Assembly (NCBI RefSeq): GCF_003663845.1
Contig: NZ_RCCA01000001.1
Span: 4,464,001 to 4,528,000, forward strand
DNA length: 64,000 nt
Direction of reading: 5' to 3'
Origin: Chryseobacterium sp. 7
GTDB taxonomy: Bacteria > Bacteroidota > Bacteroidia > Flavobacteriales > Weeksellaceae
The notes under the pieces are model-generated. The model saw only the letters and a list, made by a program, of their open reading frames with translations. It was not told where the DNA came from and did not search any database. The position numbers were made by a program, and so were the translations under genes. Shown one piece after another: positions 35,957 through 44,132 of this stretch (positions are counted from its first letter, which is position 1; every line of letters begins with the position of its first letter).

Positions 35957-37179
35957 TTATGCTAATTTACTGAAAGCATCGTCTACAATATCATTCTCAA
36001 AATCTTTCAGGTAGGAGTTTGTGACAGCAACAGAGGAATGCCCCATAATCTGACTGATTACATCGGCTGAAACATTATTGAATTTTAAATGTGTAGCAAA
36101 GGAATGACGGCTTACATAGCTAGTCAAAGATTCGTCAATTCCTGTTTGCTCTGCTATGAATTTCAGATTGATGTTAAAGATTTTTAAACACCGTCTGTAT
36201 CTTCCAAACAGTTGTTTTTCTGTAAGGTCGTTCTTTAGGATAACAGGAAAGATATATTTTACCGGTTCTGGTTTTACATAGCTTCTGTAATACTCTAGTA
36301 TCTCTAGTGCTTCTGCTCGTAAAGGAACGTTAAAATCCCGACCTGTTTTGCTTCTCGTATAATACAGACGGTTATCTTTTATGTTATCCCATTCTAAAAA
36401 TGCCATATCTTTAAAGTTCATTCCGCCAACGTAGTAAGAAAACAGAAACATTTTATAGGTATTGGTGTATTTTGGAAATTCTCCACAATCAAAAGTTTTG
36501 AACATGGCAAACTGCTCTTCGCTCAATGCTATTTTTCTAGCTTTTTGTTTTAACTGTTTCTGAATACTGTAACTTTTAAACGGATAATGTTCTTTTTTTG
36601 CATAGCCTGAATTGATTGCAAAGTTGTACAATGTCCGTAAATCAATCATTTTTATTTTGATACTGGAGTTTTTGCAGGTTTTAGCCAAAAAAGTTTCGTA
36701 TCTGACCAGATATTCAAAATCAATATCTTTAAATCTAAGGTCTTTGTTTTTCTCAAATTTGAAAAGAGAAGTCATGGAATCTTTAATTGTTTTTGCATAG
36801 TTAAAATTACCTGCTTCATTCAATGTATCAATTCTCTGCTGAAATAAATCTTTTACAGAAATAGACTTTATTTTGTTGTCTTCGGTGTAGTTCCTGAATC
36901 TCGTATCAATATCACTCAAAGTATAATCTACCTCCTCTGCTTCCAAATCAACAATAACCTCATGAAGACGGGTATCTAGTTTTTCAGAGATTCGTTAATT
37001 TCACGGGCTTTGCCGTGAGAAGATTTCACTTTCTTGTTTTTGGTGTCCCATTGGTTCTCCTGTACAGAAAACGGTGTAGTAATCACTTTAGATTTAGTTC
37101 CGTGATAAATTTTAAAAATGATGGGTAGGCTTCCGTCTGCTTTAGGTTTGTTGCGGAGCATGAGTTGTATTGTTGCCAT
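35957..37179 (-). pseudogene. int: Tyrosine recombinase (integrase), frameshifted
   Basis: ATG 37179 starts a 67-codon frame (MATIQLMLRNKPKADGSLPI) that is the N-terminal arm-binding domain of Bacteroidota integrases. It stops at 36976 directly after a five-A run (plus-strand T run 36980-36984). One more A gives SLKKLDTRLHEVIVDLEAEE and joins the rest, for about 407 residues, the normal length. The catalytic domain is complete: Arg in FLFSYYVGGMNFKDM, TRSKTGRDFNVPL, then SYVSRHSFATHLKF (H-x-x-R reversed layout, RHS), GHSSVAVTNSYLKDF with the Tyr nucleophile. It inserts and excises the island at tRNA-Asn. If the loss is genuine, the enzyme is inactive or lacks arm binding. Confidence 0.88.
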
Positions 37180-37180
37180 A

Positions 37181-37216
37181 GGTCAAGTTACAGGTCAAGT
37201 TGAAAGGTCAAAATTA
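37181..37216. promoter_or_regulatory. GGTCAA direct repeats at the right island end and int -7 element
   Basis: GGTCAAGTT at 37181 and 37193 and GGTCAAAATT at 37206, spaced 12-13 bp. On the minus strand TAATTTTG (37216 to 37209) is a -7 match that overlaps the third repeat, so binding here could also repress int. Confidence 0.55.
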
Positions 37217-37317
37217 GTAAAAAGATGTCAATAGAAAAAATGTTTATAGTTTATAAACACCATAAATCCAGTATATTTGTAAACAAAAGTAAAACAAAGA
37301 AAATACCGTGACCACTT

Positions 37318-37363
37318 ACTGTTAATCAGAGGGTCGCTGGTTCGAGCCCAGCAGGAGGAGCCA
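37318..37363. repeat. Right attachment-site repeat
   Basis: 46 bp identical to the tRNA-Asn 3' end (16794-16839). The tRNA 5' half is missing here, so it is not a tRNA gene. Confidence 0.95.
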
Positions 37364-37396
37364 AAAAAGACTTACATTTCTGTAAGTCTTTTTTTA
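37363..37396 (+). terminator. Displaced original terminator of tRNA-Asn
   Basis: Perfect 14-bp stem AAAAAAGACTTACA / TGTAAGTCTTTTTT with TTTC loop, directly behind the repeated CCA. It is the chromosomal sequence that followed the tRNA before insertion. Confidence 0.85.
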
Positions 37397-37522
37397 TTTC
37401 TGAATCATAAAGAAATAATCCAGGAATGCTACTCTTTTCATTGCTTATTAATCCTCTGATTCTTATTCATTAAGCATTAAAATTTCTCATCCAATTTTAA
37501 TGAATGCGTATATAATTTTCGC

Positions 37523-37530
37523 TACATTTG
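37523..37530 (+). promoter_or_regulatory. -7 promoter element of the DUF5686 gene
   Basis: TACATTTG, an exact TAnnTTTG match, about 100 bp before the chosen start codon. Confidence 0.6.
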
Positions 37531-37626
37531 CCGTTTTATACTATAGAATAAAAATATTTTATTTTTTTACCTATTTTTTTAATAAACTGCATGCTTTTTG
37601 TTTATGCTAATTGCCTGAAGAAACGA

Positions 37627-40158
37627 ATGATGTTAAACAATAACTCCCAAAAACACTATCTTTTATTTTTTTTTCTGATTCTCTCCAGTTCCGTATGTGC
37701 TCAAAACCGGGTCAGCGGTAGGATAGTTGACGAAAAAAGCAATAAGGAGCTCAATAATGTTGATATTTTTATCAACAATGATAAAACACCTTCCCTGACG
37801 ACCACTTCAGGAAGCTTCGCTATACAGTCAGACAGCATCATTCATCAGTTAAAATTTTCCAGAAAAAGCTATACTACGGAAACGCTTGACATTACTCCCG
37901 AAAATGCTGAGAATATTTTTGTGCAGCTATCACAGGCTAAAGTAAGTGACATCCAGGAAATTGTCCTTCAAAGCGGTAAGACAAAATACAAGAATAAGAA
38001 AGAAAACCCCGCTTATGCCATTATGCAGAAAGTATGGGCACATAAAAGAAATAACGGACTAGAAAAATTCGATACTTATTCCTACAAAGAATATGAAAAG
38101 ACCCAGTTTGATCTTAATAACATAGACAGCACGTTTATGAAGAAAAAGATTTTCAATAAACTGGATTTCATTTTCGATTATGCTGATTCTACAGCAAGCG
38201 GAAGATTGGGGCTTCCCATTTTCCTGAATGAGGCCGTTTATGAAAATTATGGTAAAAACAAACCCGACAAGGACAGCAAAAGAACTTTAGTTGCTCAAAA
38301 AACATCTGGTTTTCAGGACAATCAGGTTATTACCGTTTCTGCTAAAAACTTATACCGTGATATTAACATCTATGATAACACTCTGAATTATTTCGATATC
38401 GGTTTTCAAAGCCCTGTAGGAAGTGATGGTTTCAGCACTTATGATTACAGTTTGATGGATACTATTACTATTCGTGGCGAAAAGGCCTTCCAGATCAGGT
38501 ACCAGCCTAAAAGAAAAGACATCCTTGCATTCCAGGGAAATCTCTATATAGATACTGATACGTATGCCGTTTTAGGCGCAACATTAAAATCAACACAGAA
38601 AATAAATGTTAACTTCGTCAACAGTGTCTATACCCAAGTGGAATATGACAACCCTGATGATCAAACATTCCTTCCTAAAAAACTGGTTACCGAGTTTGAG
38701 ATGAGTCCTTTCTCAAAGAAAAAGGGATCAAAAAGTATCATCGCCAAAAGATCGGTAGATTATTCCGATTATCAGTTCAACAAACCTCTTGATCCGAAAG
38801 TATTCAAACGTACCGAAGAAGAATACGAGGACAAGTTTACCAATAAAGACGATGCATATTGGGTAAAAGCCAGACCTGACACACTATCCAAATCAGAGCA
38901 GGGAGTTTATAACATGCTTGACCAGCTTCAGCAGACCCCAAAATTCAACCGAATGGTAAAACTGTTTGAAACACTCGGTTCACGCTATTATAATGCATTT
39001 AAAGGAATTGATATAGGTCCTATATTTTCAATCTACGGAAGAAATGAGGTAGAAGGCGACAGAATAAGATTAGGAGCAAGAACTTATTTCGGATTGAATG
39101 ATACCTGGAGAGCTCAGTTTTATACCGCTTACGGTTTTAAAGATCAACAGTTTAAATATGGTGTAGAAGCAAGATATATGTTCAATAAGCTTAACCGCTT
39201 TATGATTGGGGCTGCAACCAGCAGAGATATCGTTCAGCTTGGCGGGCAGCTTACCTCCGGAGACGGGGTTACTCCACAATCTTCATCTACCAGTACCTTT
39301 TTTGCAAGAGGAGAAAATATTTCTTTAAGCTCTGTAAACAAAACAAGCGTTTTTGCAGCTATTGAACCCTGGAAAAACTTTCAGATAAGAGTAGACGGGG
39401 TAATGCAGAGTATTCACTCCGCTATTCCGGAGAAATTCAACCTGATGTATTATAAGGATGGACAGCTGAGAAAAACAGTGAATGATTCCCACGTTACCAT
39501 CAGCTTAATTGCAAAACCGGGAGCTAAATTCTCACAAACCGGAATTGACCGTTATCAGGCCCGAAACCTGGCTCCTACTATCGTTTTAAGATATACAAGA
39601 GGTATTGAAGGATTATTTAATGCAGATTTCAACTATGATAAGCTGCAGTTTATGCTTAATAAGCCATTCCTGATTGGAAGCATGGGTAAATTAGTGGTTA
39701 ATCTTGAAGCAGGGAAGAATTTCAGTACGGTTCCTTTGGCATTGCAGAATATTATTCCCGCCAACCTTTCCTATGGTTTGGTTCCGAATACATTTTCCCA
39801 GCTTAACTATTACGAATTTGTAGCCGATGCATATGCTACACTTCAGCTGGAGCATCATTTTAACGGAAAAATACTTTCTTATATTCCTTTGATTAAAAAA
39901 CTAAAGCTTAGAGAGGTTGCATTCATCAGAGGAGCTTATGGTACATTAAGTGATGCTTCCAAGGCAATTAATGTGGAAGGATTCAGATATTCTGCACCAA
40001 GTGATCAGATCTACTTTGAATACGGATTCGGTATTGAAAATATAGGAATCGGAAATCTTAGAATTTTCAGGGTTGATTTCAACTGGAGAGGAAATTATCT
40101 GGATAGACCGGATATCTCAAAATTCGGAGTTAAGGCAGGATTCCAGGTAGGATTCTAA
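37627..40158 (+). CDS. DUF5686-family outer-membrane protein with carboxypeptidase-regulatory-like domain
   Basis: I prefer the start at ATG 37627 (MMLNNNSQKHYLLFFFLI), giving a normal signal peptide ending SSVCAQ; the frame is open from an ATG at 37591. Residues about 30-110 are a CarboxypepD-reg-like domain (VSGRIVDEKSNKELNNVDIF). The rest matches DUF5686: NPAYAIMQKVWAHKRNNGLE early on, and a C-terminal barrel ending VKAGFQVGF with terminal Phe. The family is found only in Bacteroidota and lies in the outer membrane; function not established. It is the first backbone gene beyond the island. Confidence 0.9.
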   Translation: MMLNNNSQKHYLLFFFLILSSSVCAQNRVSGRIVDEKSNKELNNVDIFINNDKTPSLTTTSGSFAIQSDSIIHQLKFSRKSYTTETLDITPENAENIFVQLSQAKVSDIQEIVLQSGKTKYKNKKENPAYAIMQKVWAHKRNNGLEKFDTYSYKEYEKTQFDLNNIDSTFMKKKIFNKLDFIFDYADSTASGRLGLPIFLNEAVYENYGKNKPDKDSKRTLVAQKTSGFQDNQVITVSAKNLYRDINIYDNTLNYFDIGFQSPVGSDGFSTYDYSLMDTITIRGEKAFQIRYQPKRKDILAFQGNLYIDTDTYAVLGATLKSTQKINVNFVNSVYTQVEYDNPDDQTFLPKKLVTEFEMSPFSKKKGSKSIIAKRSVDYSDYQFNKPLDPKVFKRTEEEYEDKFTNKDDAYWVKARPDTLSKSEQGVYNMLDQLQQTPKFNRMVKLFETLGSRYYNAFKGIDIGPIFSIYGRNEVEGDRIRLGARTYFGLNDTWRAQFYTAYGFKDQQFKYGVEARYMFNKLNRFMIGAATSRDIVQLGGQLTSGDGVTPQSSSTSTFFARGENISLSSVNKTSVFAAIEPWKNFQIRVDGVMQSIHSAIPEKFNLMYYKDGQLRKTVNDSHVTISLIAKPGAKFSQTGIDRYQARNLAPTIVLRYTRGIEGLFNADFNYDKLQFMLNKPFLIGSMGKLVVNLEAGKNFSTVPLALQNIIPANLSYGLVPNTFSQLNYYEFVADAYATLQLEHHFNGKILSYIPLIKKLKLREVAFIRGAYGTLSDASKAINVEGFRYSAPSDQIYFEYGFGIENIGIGNLRIFRVDFNWRGNYLDRPDISKFGVKAGFQVGF

Positions 40159-40178
40159 AAAATATAAACTAAAACAGG

Positions 40179-40210
40179 TTCGGCGGCTTCTTTGAAGCCG
40201 CCGAATTTTT
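40179..40210 (+). terminator. Rho-independent terminator
   Basis: Perfect 12-bp stem TTCGGCGGCTTC / GAAGCCGCCGAA with a TTT loop and TTTTTATTTT. It has the same GGCGGC core as the terminator behind uvrB (55576). Confidence 0.92.
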
Positions 40211-40238
40211 ATTTTTCAGCTTTATAAATCAGGTACTG

Positions 40239-40403
40239 TTAAAAGCATTCGCATCCTTCTACATCAAGCAGACAGCGCATTTTCTGTTCCTTTGTCAGTC
40301 CACAAAATACATTACATGATGTAATAGGTTTTGACGGACACCACACTTCACCTCCGTTAATACTTCTCAGACTGTTCTTTGTTAATTTTCTTAAATTTTT
40401 CAT
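40239..40403 (-). CDS. GG-leader cysteine-rich peptide 1 (bacteriocin-like precursor)
   Basis: 54 residues: leader MKNLRKLTKNSLRSINGG, then a 36-residue core with six Cys (EVWCPSKPITSC, NVFCG, MRC, CEC). The basic leader ending in Gly-Gly is the type cut and exported by C39-peptidase ABC transporters and is often labelled bacteriocin-like in Chryseobacterium. No transporter or modification enzyme lies nearby. A second, related precursor sits upstream at 40553-40720. Whether it is antimicrobial or a signal cannot be told. Confidence 0.8.
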   Translation of the reverse strand: MKNLRKLTKNSLRSINGGEVWCPSKPITSCNVFCGLTKEQKMRCLLDVEGCECF

Positions 40404-40552
40404 GATTATAGTTAGCTTTATTTTATTACGGACAAATATATAAATATTTCACTACTACAAGATATTATTTAGCTTTTTTAACTTAAAATAAAAACTGAAC
40501 ATATCTAAATATTCAGTTTTATATGAAATCTCAAAGAAATCTAAGGTTTCTA

Positions 40553-40720
40553 TTATTCAAAGCATTCTGTACAAGGCTGAGAAAGCATACAGTGTGATTT
40601 CTGCCATGGAGACCATCTGCACCACTCATCACAGGACTGAAACATAGAAGGACAGGCCGCTGCCACTCCTCCGGTTACTTCTTTTAAATTCTTTCTGCTT
40701 AATTTTCTTACGTTTTTCAT
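40553..40720 (-). CDS. GG-leader cysteine-rich peptide 2
   Basis: 55 residues: leader MKNVRKLSRKNLKEVTGG, then a core with six Cys and three Trp-containing turns (CPSMFQSCDEWCRWSPWQ, HCMLSQPCTECFE). The leader is clearly homologous to that of the peptide at 40239-40403, while the core differs; only the Cys number and general spacing are kept. About 150 bp separates the two genes, which probably have separate promoters. Confidence 0.8.
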   Translation of the reverse strand: MKNVRKLSRKNLKEVTGGVAAACPSMFQSCDEWCRWSPWQKSHCMLSQPCTECFE

Positions 40721-40848
40721 AGTTATTTTGTTTTAATATCGGCCTACTCTGTATGCTTTTCGGCTTTCGCAACTGATTCATAATTGAACAGTAAACAAAT
40801 ATAAATATATTTCACAAAGAAATGAATAAATCTAAATTAAAGAATAAA

Positions 40849-40874
40849 AAAACCTCAGCAAAAACTGAGGTTTT
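40849..40874 (-). terminator. Terminator of the rplU-rpmA operon
   Basis: Stem AAAACCTCAG / CTGAGGTTTT; on the minus strand it ends in a T run, 23 bp behind the rpmA stop. Confidence 0.88.
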
Positions 40875-40896
40875 AATTTTTATAAAACGCTTTTAA

Positions 40897-41154
40897 TTAT
40901 GCGTTTGGTTCTACAGATACGAAAGATCTGTTGTTTGCTTTCTTTCTGAAAACAACTTTACCATCTACTAATGCAAACAAAGTGTGGTCTTTACCGATTC
41001 CCACGTTATCACCTGGGTGGTGCTGAGTACCTCTTTGTCTAACAATAATATTTCCGGCAATAGCTGCTTGTCCTCCGAAAATCTTCACACCTAATCTTTT
41101 AGAGTGAGACTCTCTACCGTTCTTGGAACTACCGACTCCTTTCTTGTGTGCCAT
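40897..41154 (-). CDS. rpmA: 50S ribosomal protein L27
   Basis: 85 residues, normal length. [20 protein letters not shown] and the block [20 protein letters not shown] are diagnostic. There is no N-terminal extension needing cleavage, unlike in Firmicutes. It is part of the large subunit near the peptidyl-transferase centre. It lies 12 bp behind rplU, as is usual in most bacteria. Confidence 0.98.
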   Translation of the reverse strand: MAHKKGVGSSKNGRESHSKRLGVKIFGGQAAIAGNIIVRQRGTQHHPGDNVGIGKDHTLFALVDGKVVFRKKANNRSFVSVEPNA

Positions 41155-41166
41155 TTTATTACTGGA

Positions 41167-41745
41167 TTATTTATTAAGTGCTTTAAATTGATCAATATTC
41201 TTGATGATAGCAGCATCTACTTCTTCATGTGTAAGAATATTTTTTTCTAATTCCACTTTAACTGCTTTACCTAAAGTAATTAAAGTTTCTCTGTTCTCTT
41301 TAGACTGAGACAAGTTGTTTTTCTTTAAGTGGTAGTTCAACTCGTGATCTTCACCAAAGTTAACAGTTGCGTTGTCTGAAAGAACTTCACCTTTCACAGT
41401 TTCTTTTTTAGCAGTAGCTTTTTTAGCTCCACCTTCAAAACCAGTAATACCAGTGATTACGATTTGAGTTAAAGATTGTCTGTGACCGTTTTTCACTTTG
41501 TAACCTTTTCTTCTTTTCTTTTTGAAAACGATTACTTTATCAGCTTTAACGTGGTCAAGGATCTCTGCTTCTACAGTGATTCCGTTTACAGCTGGGGCGC
41601 CAACAGTGATTGAACCGTTTACAGTAAGAAGAACTTTATCGAAAGAAACTTTTCCTCCTTTATCTCCTTTTAAACGGTTTACAAACAACTTCTGGTCTTG
41701 CTCAACTTTGTATTGAAGCCCTGCTATTTCTACAATTGCAAACAT
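41167..41745 (-). CDS. rplU: 50S ribosomal protein L21 with long C-terminal extension
   Basis: 192 residues. The first ~103 are a normal L21: MFAIVEIAGLQYKVEQDQ at the start and KKKRRKGYKVKNGHRQ, TQIVITGI near the end. Then follow a Lys/Ala-rich linker (GGAKKATAKKETVKG) and a helical tail (KENRETLITLGKAVKVELEK, then NILTHEEVDAAIIKNID) with no counterpart in E. coli L21. It leads the rplU-rpmA operon. The tail's role is unknown. Confidence 0.96.
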   Translation of the reverse strand: MFAIVEIAGLQYKVEQDQKLFVNRLKGDKGGKVSFDKVLLTVNGSITVGAPAVNGITVEAEILDHVKADKVIVFKKKRRKGYKVKNGHRQSLTQIVITGITGFEGGAKKATAKKETVKGEVLSDNATVNFGEDHELNYHLKKNNLSQSKENRETLITLGKAVKVELEKNILTHEEVDAAIIKNIDQFKALNK

Positions 41746-41929
41746 TGTTTATAAATTTTTAGTTATTTCGAGGTGCAAATATACATATAAATTTCTAATT
41801 AGCTTACAATCAAAGCAATGTTTTTTCAAATAAAATCCTATTCACTATGTTTTGAATAATTTTTTGCAATAATGTACTCACACTTAAGAGATAATTTATT
41901 ACCTTCGTTTTACCAAATTGAATTTATAT

Positions 41930-42817
41930 ATGAAAAGAAACTTTAATCTCTGCTTATTAGCAGGTGCCATTGCTGTTACATCCCTTACAGCATGTAGTGA
42001 AGACCAAATGGACAACAGTGTTCAACCTCAGCAGGAAACACTTAATGCCAAAATTGACCAACCTGGAGATCTTGAAAAAAACTGCTCTTATGTAGACAAC
42101 AACTGGAGCAACAGTTCTGTTTTAGTGACCGGACTTCAAAACTCCACAGACACCAATTTTATGAATGCACAAATGACTAAAATTGCAAGCATGTGGGGAA
42201 GAAGCAACCCTCTTCTGCGATTTGTGAATGATCCTAGCAATTTTAATTCCACCTATAATGCCATCTCATATGGTAATGGAAGAATTTATTACGGGTATGC
42301 GATCTATTATGATGCAAAGGCAAAAGGCGGTGATATTGTGAACGCAATGATCCTTGCTCATGAGTATGGACATCAGCTGCAGTATATTTTCGGGCTTCCT
42401 TCAGTAAGCGAAAATACAGCAAGACCCAACGAGCTTGAAGCAGACGGATTCGCAGGATACTATCTGAGAAGACCAAACGGTTACAACAAAACCAATTTCT
42501 CTGAAATTGCAGCCGCTTACGAGTTTGCGCAAAGCATTGGAGATTATCAGACCACTAATCCCGGACACCACGGAACACCTGCACAGAGAAGATCTGCAGT
42601 TCGTTTAGGATTCCTTTTAGGACAGTACGACCTTAACGCTTCAAATTTCGATTACAACTTCTTCTATTATTATCAGGGAGTATTAAACGGAACTTATAAG
42701 ATGGCTAAGAACAAAGTAAATCCTGAAATTGACGCCTACATGAGCCAATATATTGATGAGCTGAGAAAAATTCAGTCTGGAGAAATTTCTGCAGAAGAGT
42801 TTAAACATCTTCAATAA
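41930..42817 (+). CDS. Zinc-metallopeptidase lipoprotein
   Basis: I choose the start MKRNFNLCLLAGAIAVTS at 41930, which gives a lipoprotein signal ending in SLTAC. Four more codons upstream are also open. The zinc site is HEYGHQLQYIFG (HExxH) with a downstream Glu/Asp in ELEADGFAGYYL, as in neutral zinc metallopeptidases of the YpfJ/M78-like group. The protein is anchored in the membrane by lipid and probably faces the periplasm or the outside. The substrate is unknown. The promoter element TACCTTCG lies about 30 bp upstream. Confidence 0.87.
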   Translation: MKRNFNLCLLAGAIAVTSLTACSEDQMDNSVQPQQETLNAKIDQPGDLEKNCSYVDNNWSNSSVLVTGLQNSTDTNFMNAQMTKIASMWGRSNPLLRFVNDPSNFNSTYNAISYGNGRIYYGYAIYYDAKAKGGDIVNAMILAHEYGHQLQYIFGLPSVSENTARPNELEADGFAGYYLRRPNGYNKTNFSEIAAAYEFAQSIGDYQTTNPGHHGTPAQRRSAVRLGFLLGQYDLNASNFDYNFFYYYQGVLNGTYKMAKNKVNPEIDAYMSQYIDELRKIQSGEISAEEFKHLQ

Positions 42818-42847
42818 AAAAGAACATTCATTTTTAGCATATTTAAG

Positions 42848-42880
42848 AAAGGAGGCGGGCAGTATGTACCGCCCCTTTTT
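42848..42880 (+). terminator. Rho-independent terminator
   Basis: AAAGG-GGCGG pairs with CCGCC-CCTTT around a GCAGTATGTA-type loop, with a T run. Confidence 0.8.
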
Positions 42881-42969
42881 TATTTAGGATCAGGCAGACC
42901 ATTTATATTTTATCAAATCAATTTCTTTGTATTTTTGAAAACATAAAAAAGAATATTCAAATAACAATA

Positions 42970-44058
42970 ATGAACAGAGATCTCTACATTGATTTCGCCA
43001 AAGGACTGGCCACACTTTCCATCATATTTATCCATACAGCTTTCTGGTCTGGACAGTTTTACATTCCCGCTGAAGTAAGAGTTTTCTCTCTTGTTTTTGA
43101 TGTCGCTCTCTTTTATGCACTCAGTGGTATTACTTCCGGAGCCAATATTGAAAAAACATTGTACCGTCTTCTGAAGCTGCAGATCACTTATATGATTTTT
43201 GTAACCTTCCTGTTCTTTTTAGATTACTTCTTTAAAGTATTCGGACTCACCTTCTTTTCCATGGAATGGCTCCAGAGTTTTTATTCAACATTTGGATCTA
43301 AATATTCTACTACCAGCATTTCAACCTATCCTCAATGGGAAAACCTGGGAAACTGGTATCTTCATCAGTACACCAACGCTGATACTTTCCCGGTGGTAAT
43401 GGGAAGTTTCTGGTACCTTAAAGTCTATTATATTCTTACTATTTTCGGAGTGCTTATCTTAAGATTTTTCCCAAGACATATTAATTGGTTCATTGGACTT
43501 TGCATTGCTTTAACTCTATTATTCAACATCTTCCCGGAATATTATCCGGCAGGACAGGTGGGGTATGTTGCTTTTTATCTTGCGGTATTTTTAATCGGTC
43601 ACACAATGCGAGGAAAAAAGATTCCCACCAAAGTAATTCCTGTATTATATGGACTTGTAGGAGCTGCGCTTATATGGATGTTCTGGTATTACGGAGGAGA
43701 TATCTTTTATAAAATCAATAAAAATAAATTCCCGCCGAAAGTCCCTTACATCATCTGGGCGCTATTCTCTTTGGTAACCTTATTCGTTCTTTATAACCGA
43801 TTGAAAATCACAAAAGAAAACTTCATCACTTATATTGGAAAGAATGCCATATTCTTCTACTTTGCACAGGGAATCAGTTCTTCACTGGTTTATTTTCTGG
43901 TTGTTCCATTAAAAGAAAATATGCCGTGGTGGCTGCTGATGGTCATTATCTATGGGATTAATATCGTGCTAGCCTTCATTATTTCTGCAGGATTGAAAAA
44001 GGTAGATACTTCAGGCTGGAAGATTCTGGAATTCCTAAGAAGAAAGACCGCATCTTAG
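42970..44058 (+). CDS. Acyltransferase-3-family membrane protein
   Basis: 362 residues, about ten membrane helices. It begins RDLYIDFAKGLATLSIIFIH, the R-x-x-x-x-D-x-x-K-G-x motif and His of the acyltransferase-3 (OafA/WecH/NolL) family. Such proteins move acetyl or other acyl groups onto sugars of surface polysaccharides or on cell-wall parts. The neighbours are unrelated, so the acceptor is open. Confidence 0.87.
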   Translation: MNRDLYIDFAKGLATLSIIFIHTAFWSGQFYIPAEVRVFSLVFDVALFYALSGITSGANIEKTLYRLLKLQITYMIFVTFLFFLDYFFKVFGLTFFSMEWLQSFYSTFGSKYSTTSISTYPQWENLGNWYLHQYTNADTFPVVMGSFWYLKVYYILTIFGVLILRFFPRHINWFIGLCIALTLLFNIFPEYYPAGQVGYVAFYLAVFLIGHTMRGKKIPTKVIPVLYGLVGAALIWMFWYYGGDIFYKINKNKFPPKVPYIIWALFSLVTLFVLYNRLKITKENFITYIGKNAIFFYFAQGISSSLVYFLVVPLKENMPWWLLMVIIYGINIVLAFIISAGLKKVDTSGWKILEFLRRKTAS

Positions 44059-44132
44059 CACTTTAATGATCAAATTGAAATAAAGTCACATTTCTTACCT
44101 CAATTTGTTTAAATTTACAAAAATTTTACAAC

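Larger units (their letters stand above)
16840..37363. mobile_element. ~20.5-kb integrative genomic island at tRNA-Asn
   Basis: The island is bounded by a 46-bp direct repeat of the tRNA-Asn 3' end. It has an integrase gene at its right end, GGTCAA direct repeats just inside both ends, an HTH (Xis-like) protein, a P4-type primase/helicase, ArdA, and RHS cargo. No relaxase, coupling protein, conjugation gene or capsid gene is seen, so it resembles a mobilisable island, a phage-satellite-like element or a decayed integrative element. Several of its genes, including the integrase, carry single-base frameshifts, so it may no longer excise alone. Confidence 0.92.

Noticed and set aside
36976-36990. 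Classical programmed -1 frameshift site in int
   Set aside because: The local sequence is G-AAA-AAC in phase, not an X-XXY-YYZ heptamer, and no clear stimulating structure is seen. A base loss explains it better, although slippage is not fully ruled out.
37318-37363. Second tRNA-Asn gene
   Set aside because: Only the 3' 46 bp are present; the acceptor 5' strand and D arm are missing, so it is the distal attachment site.
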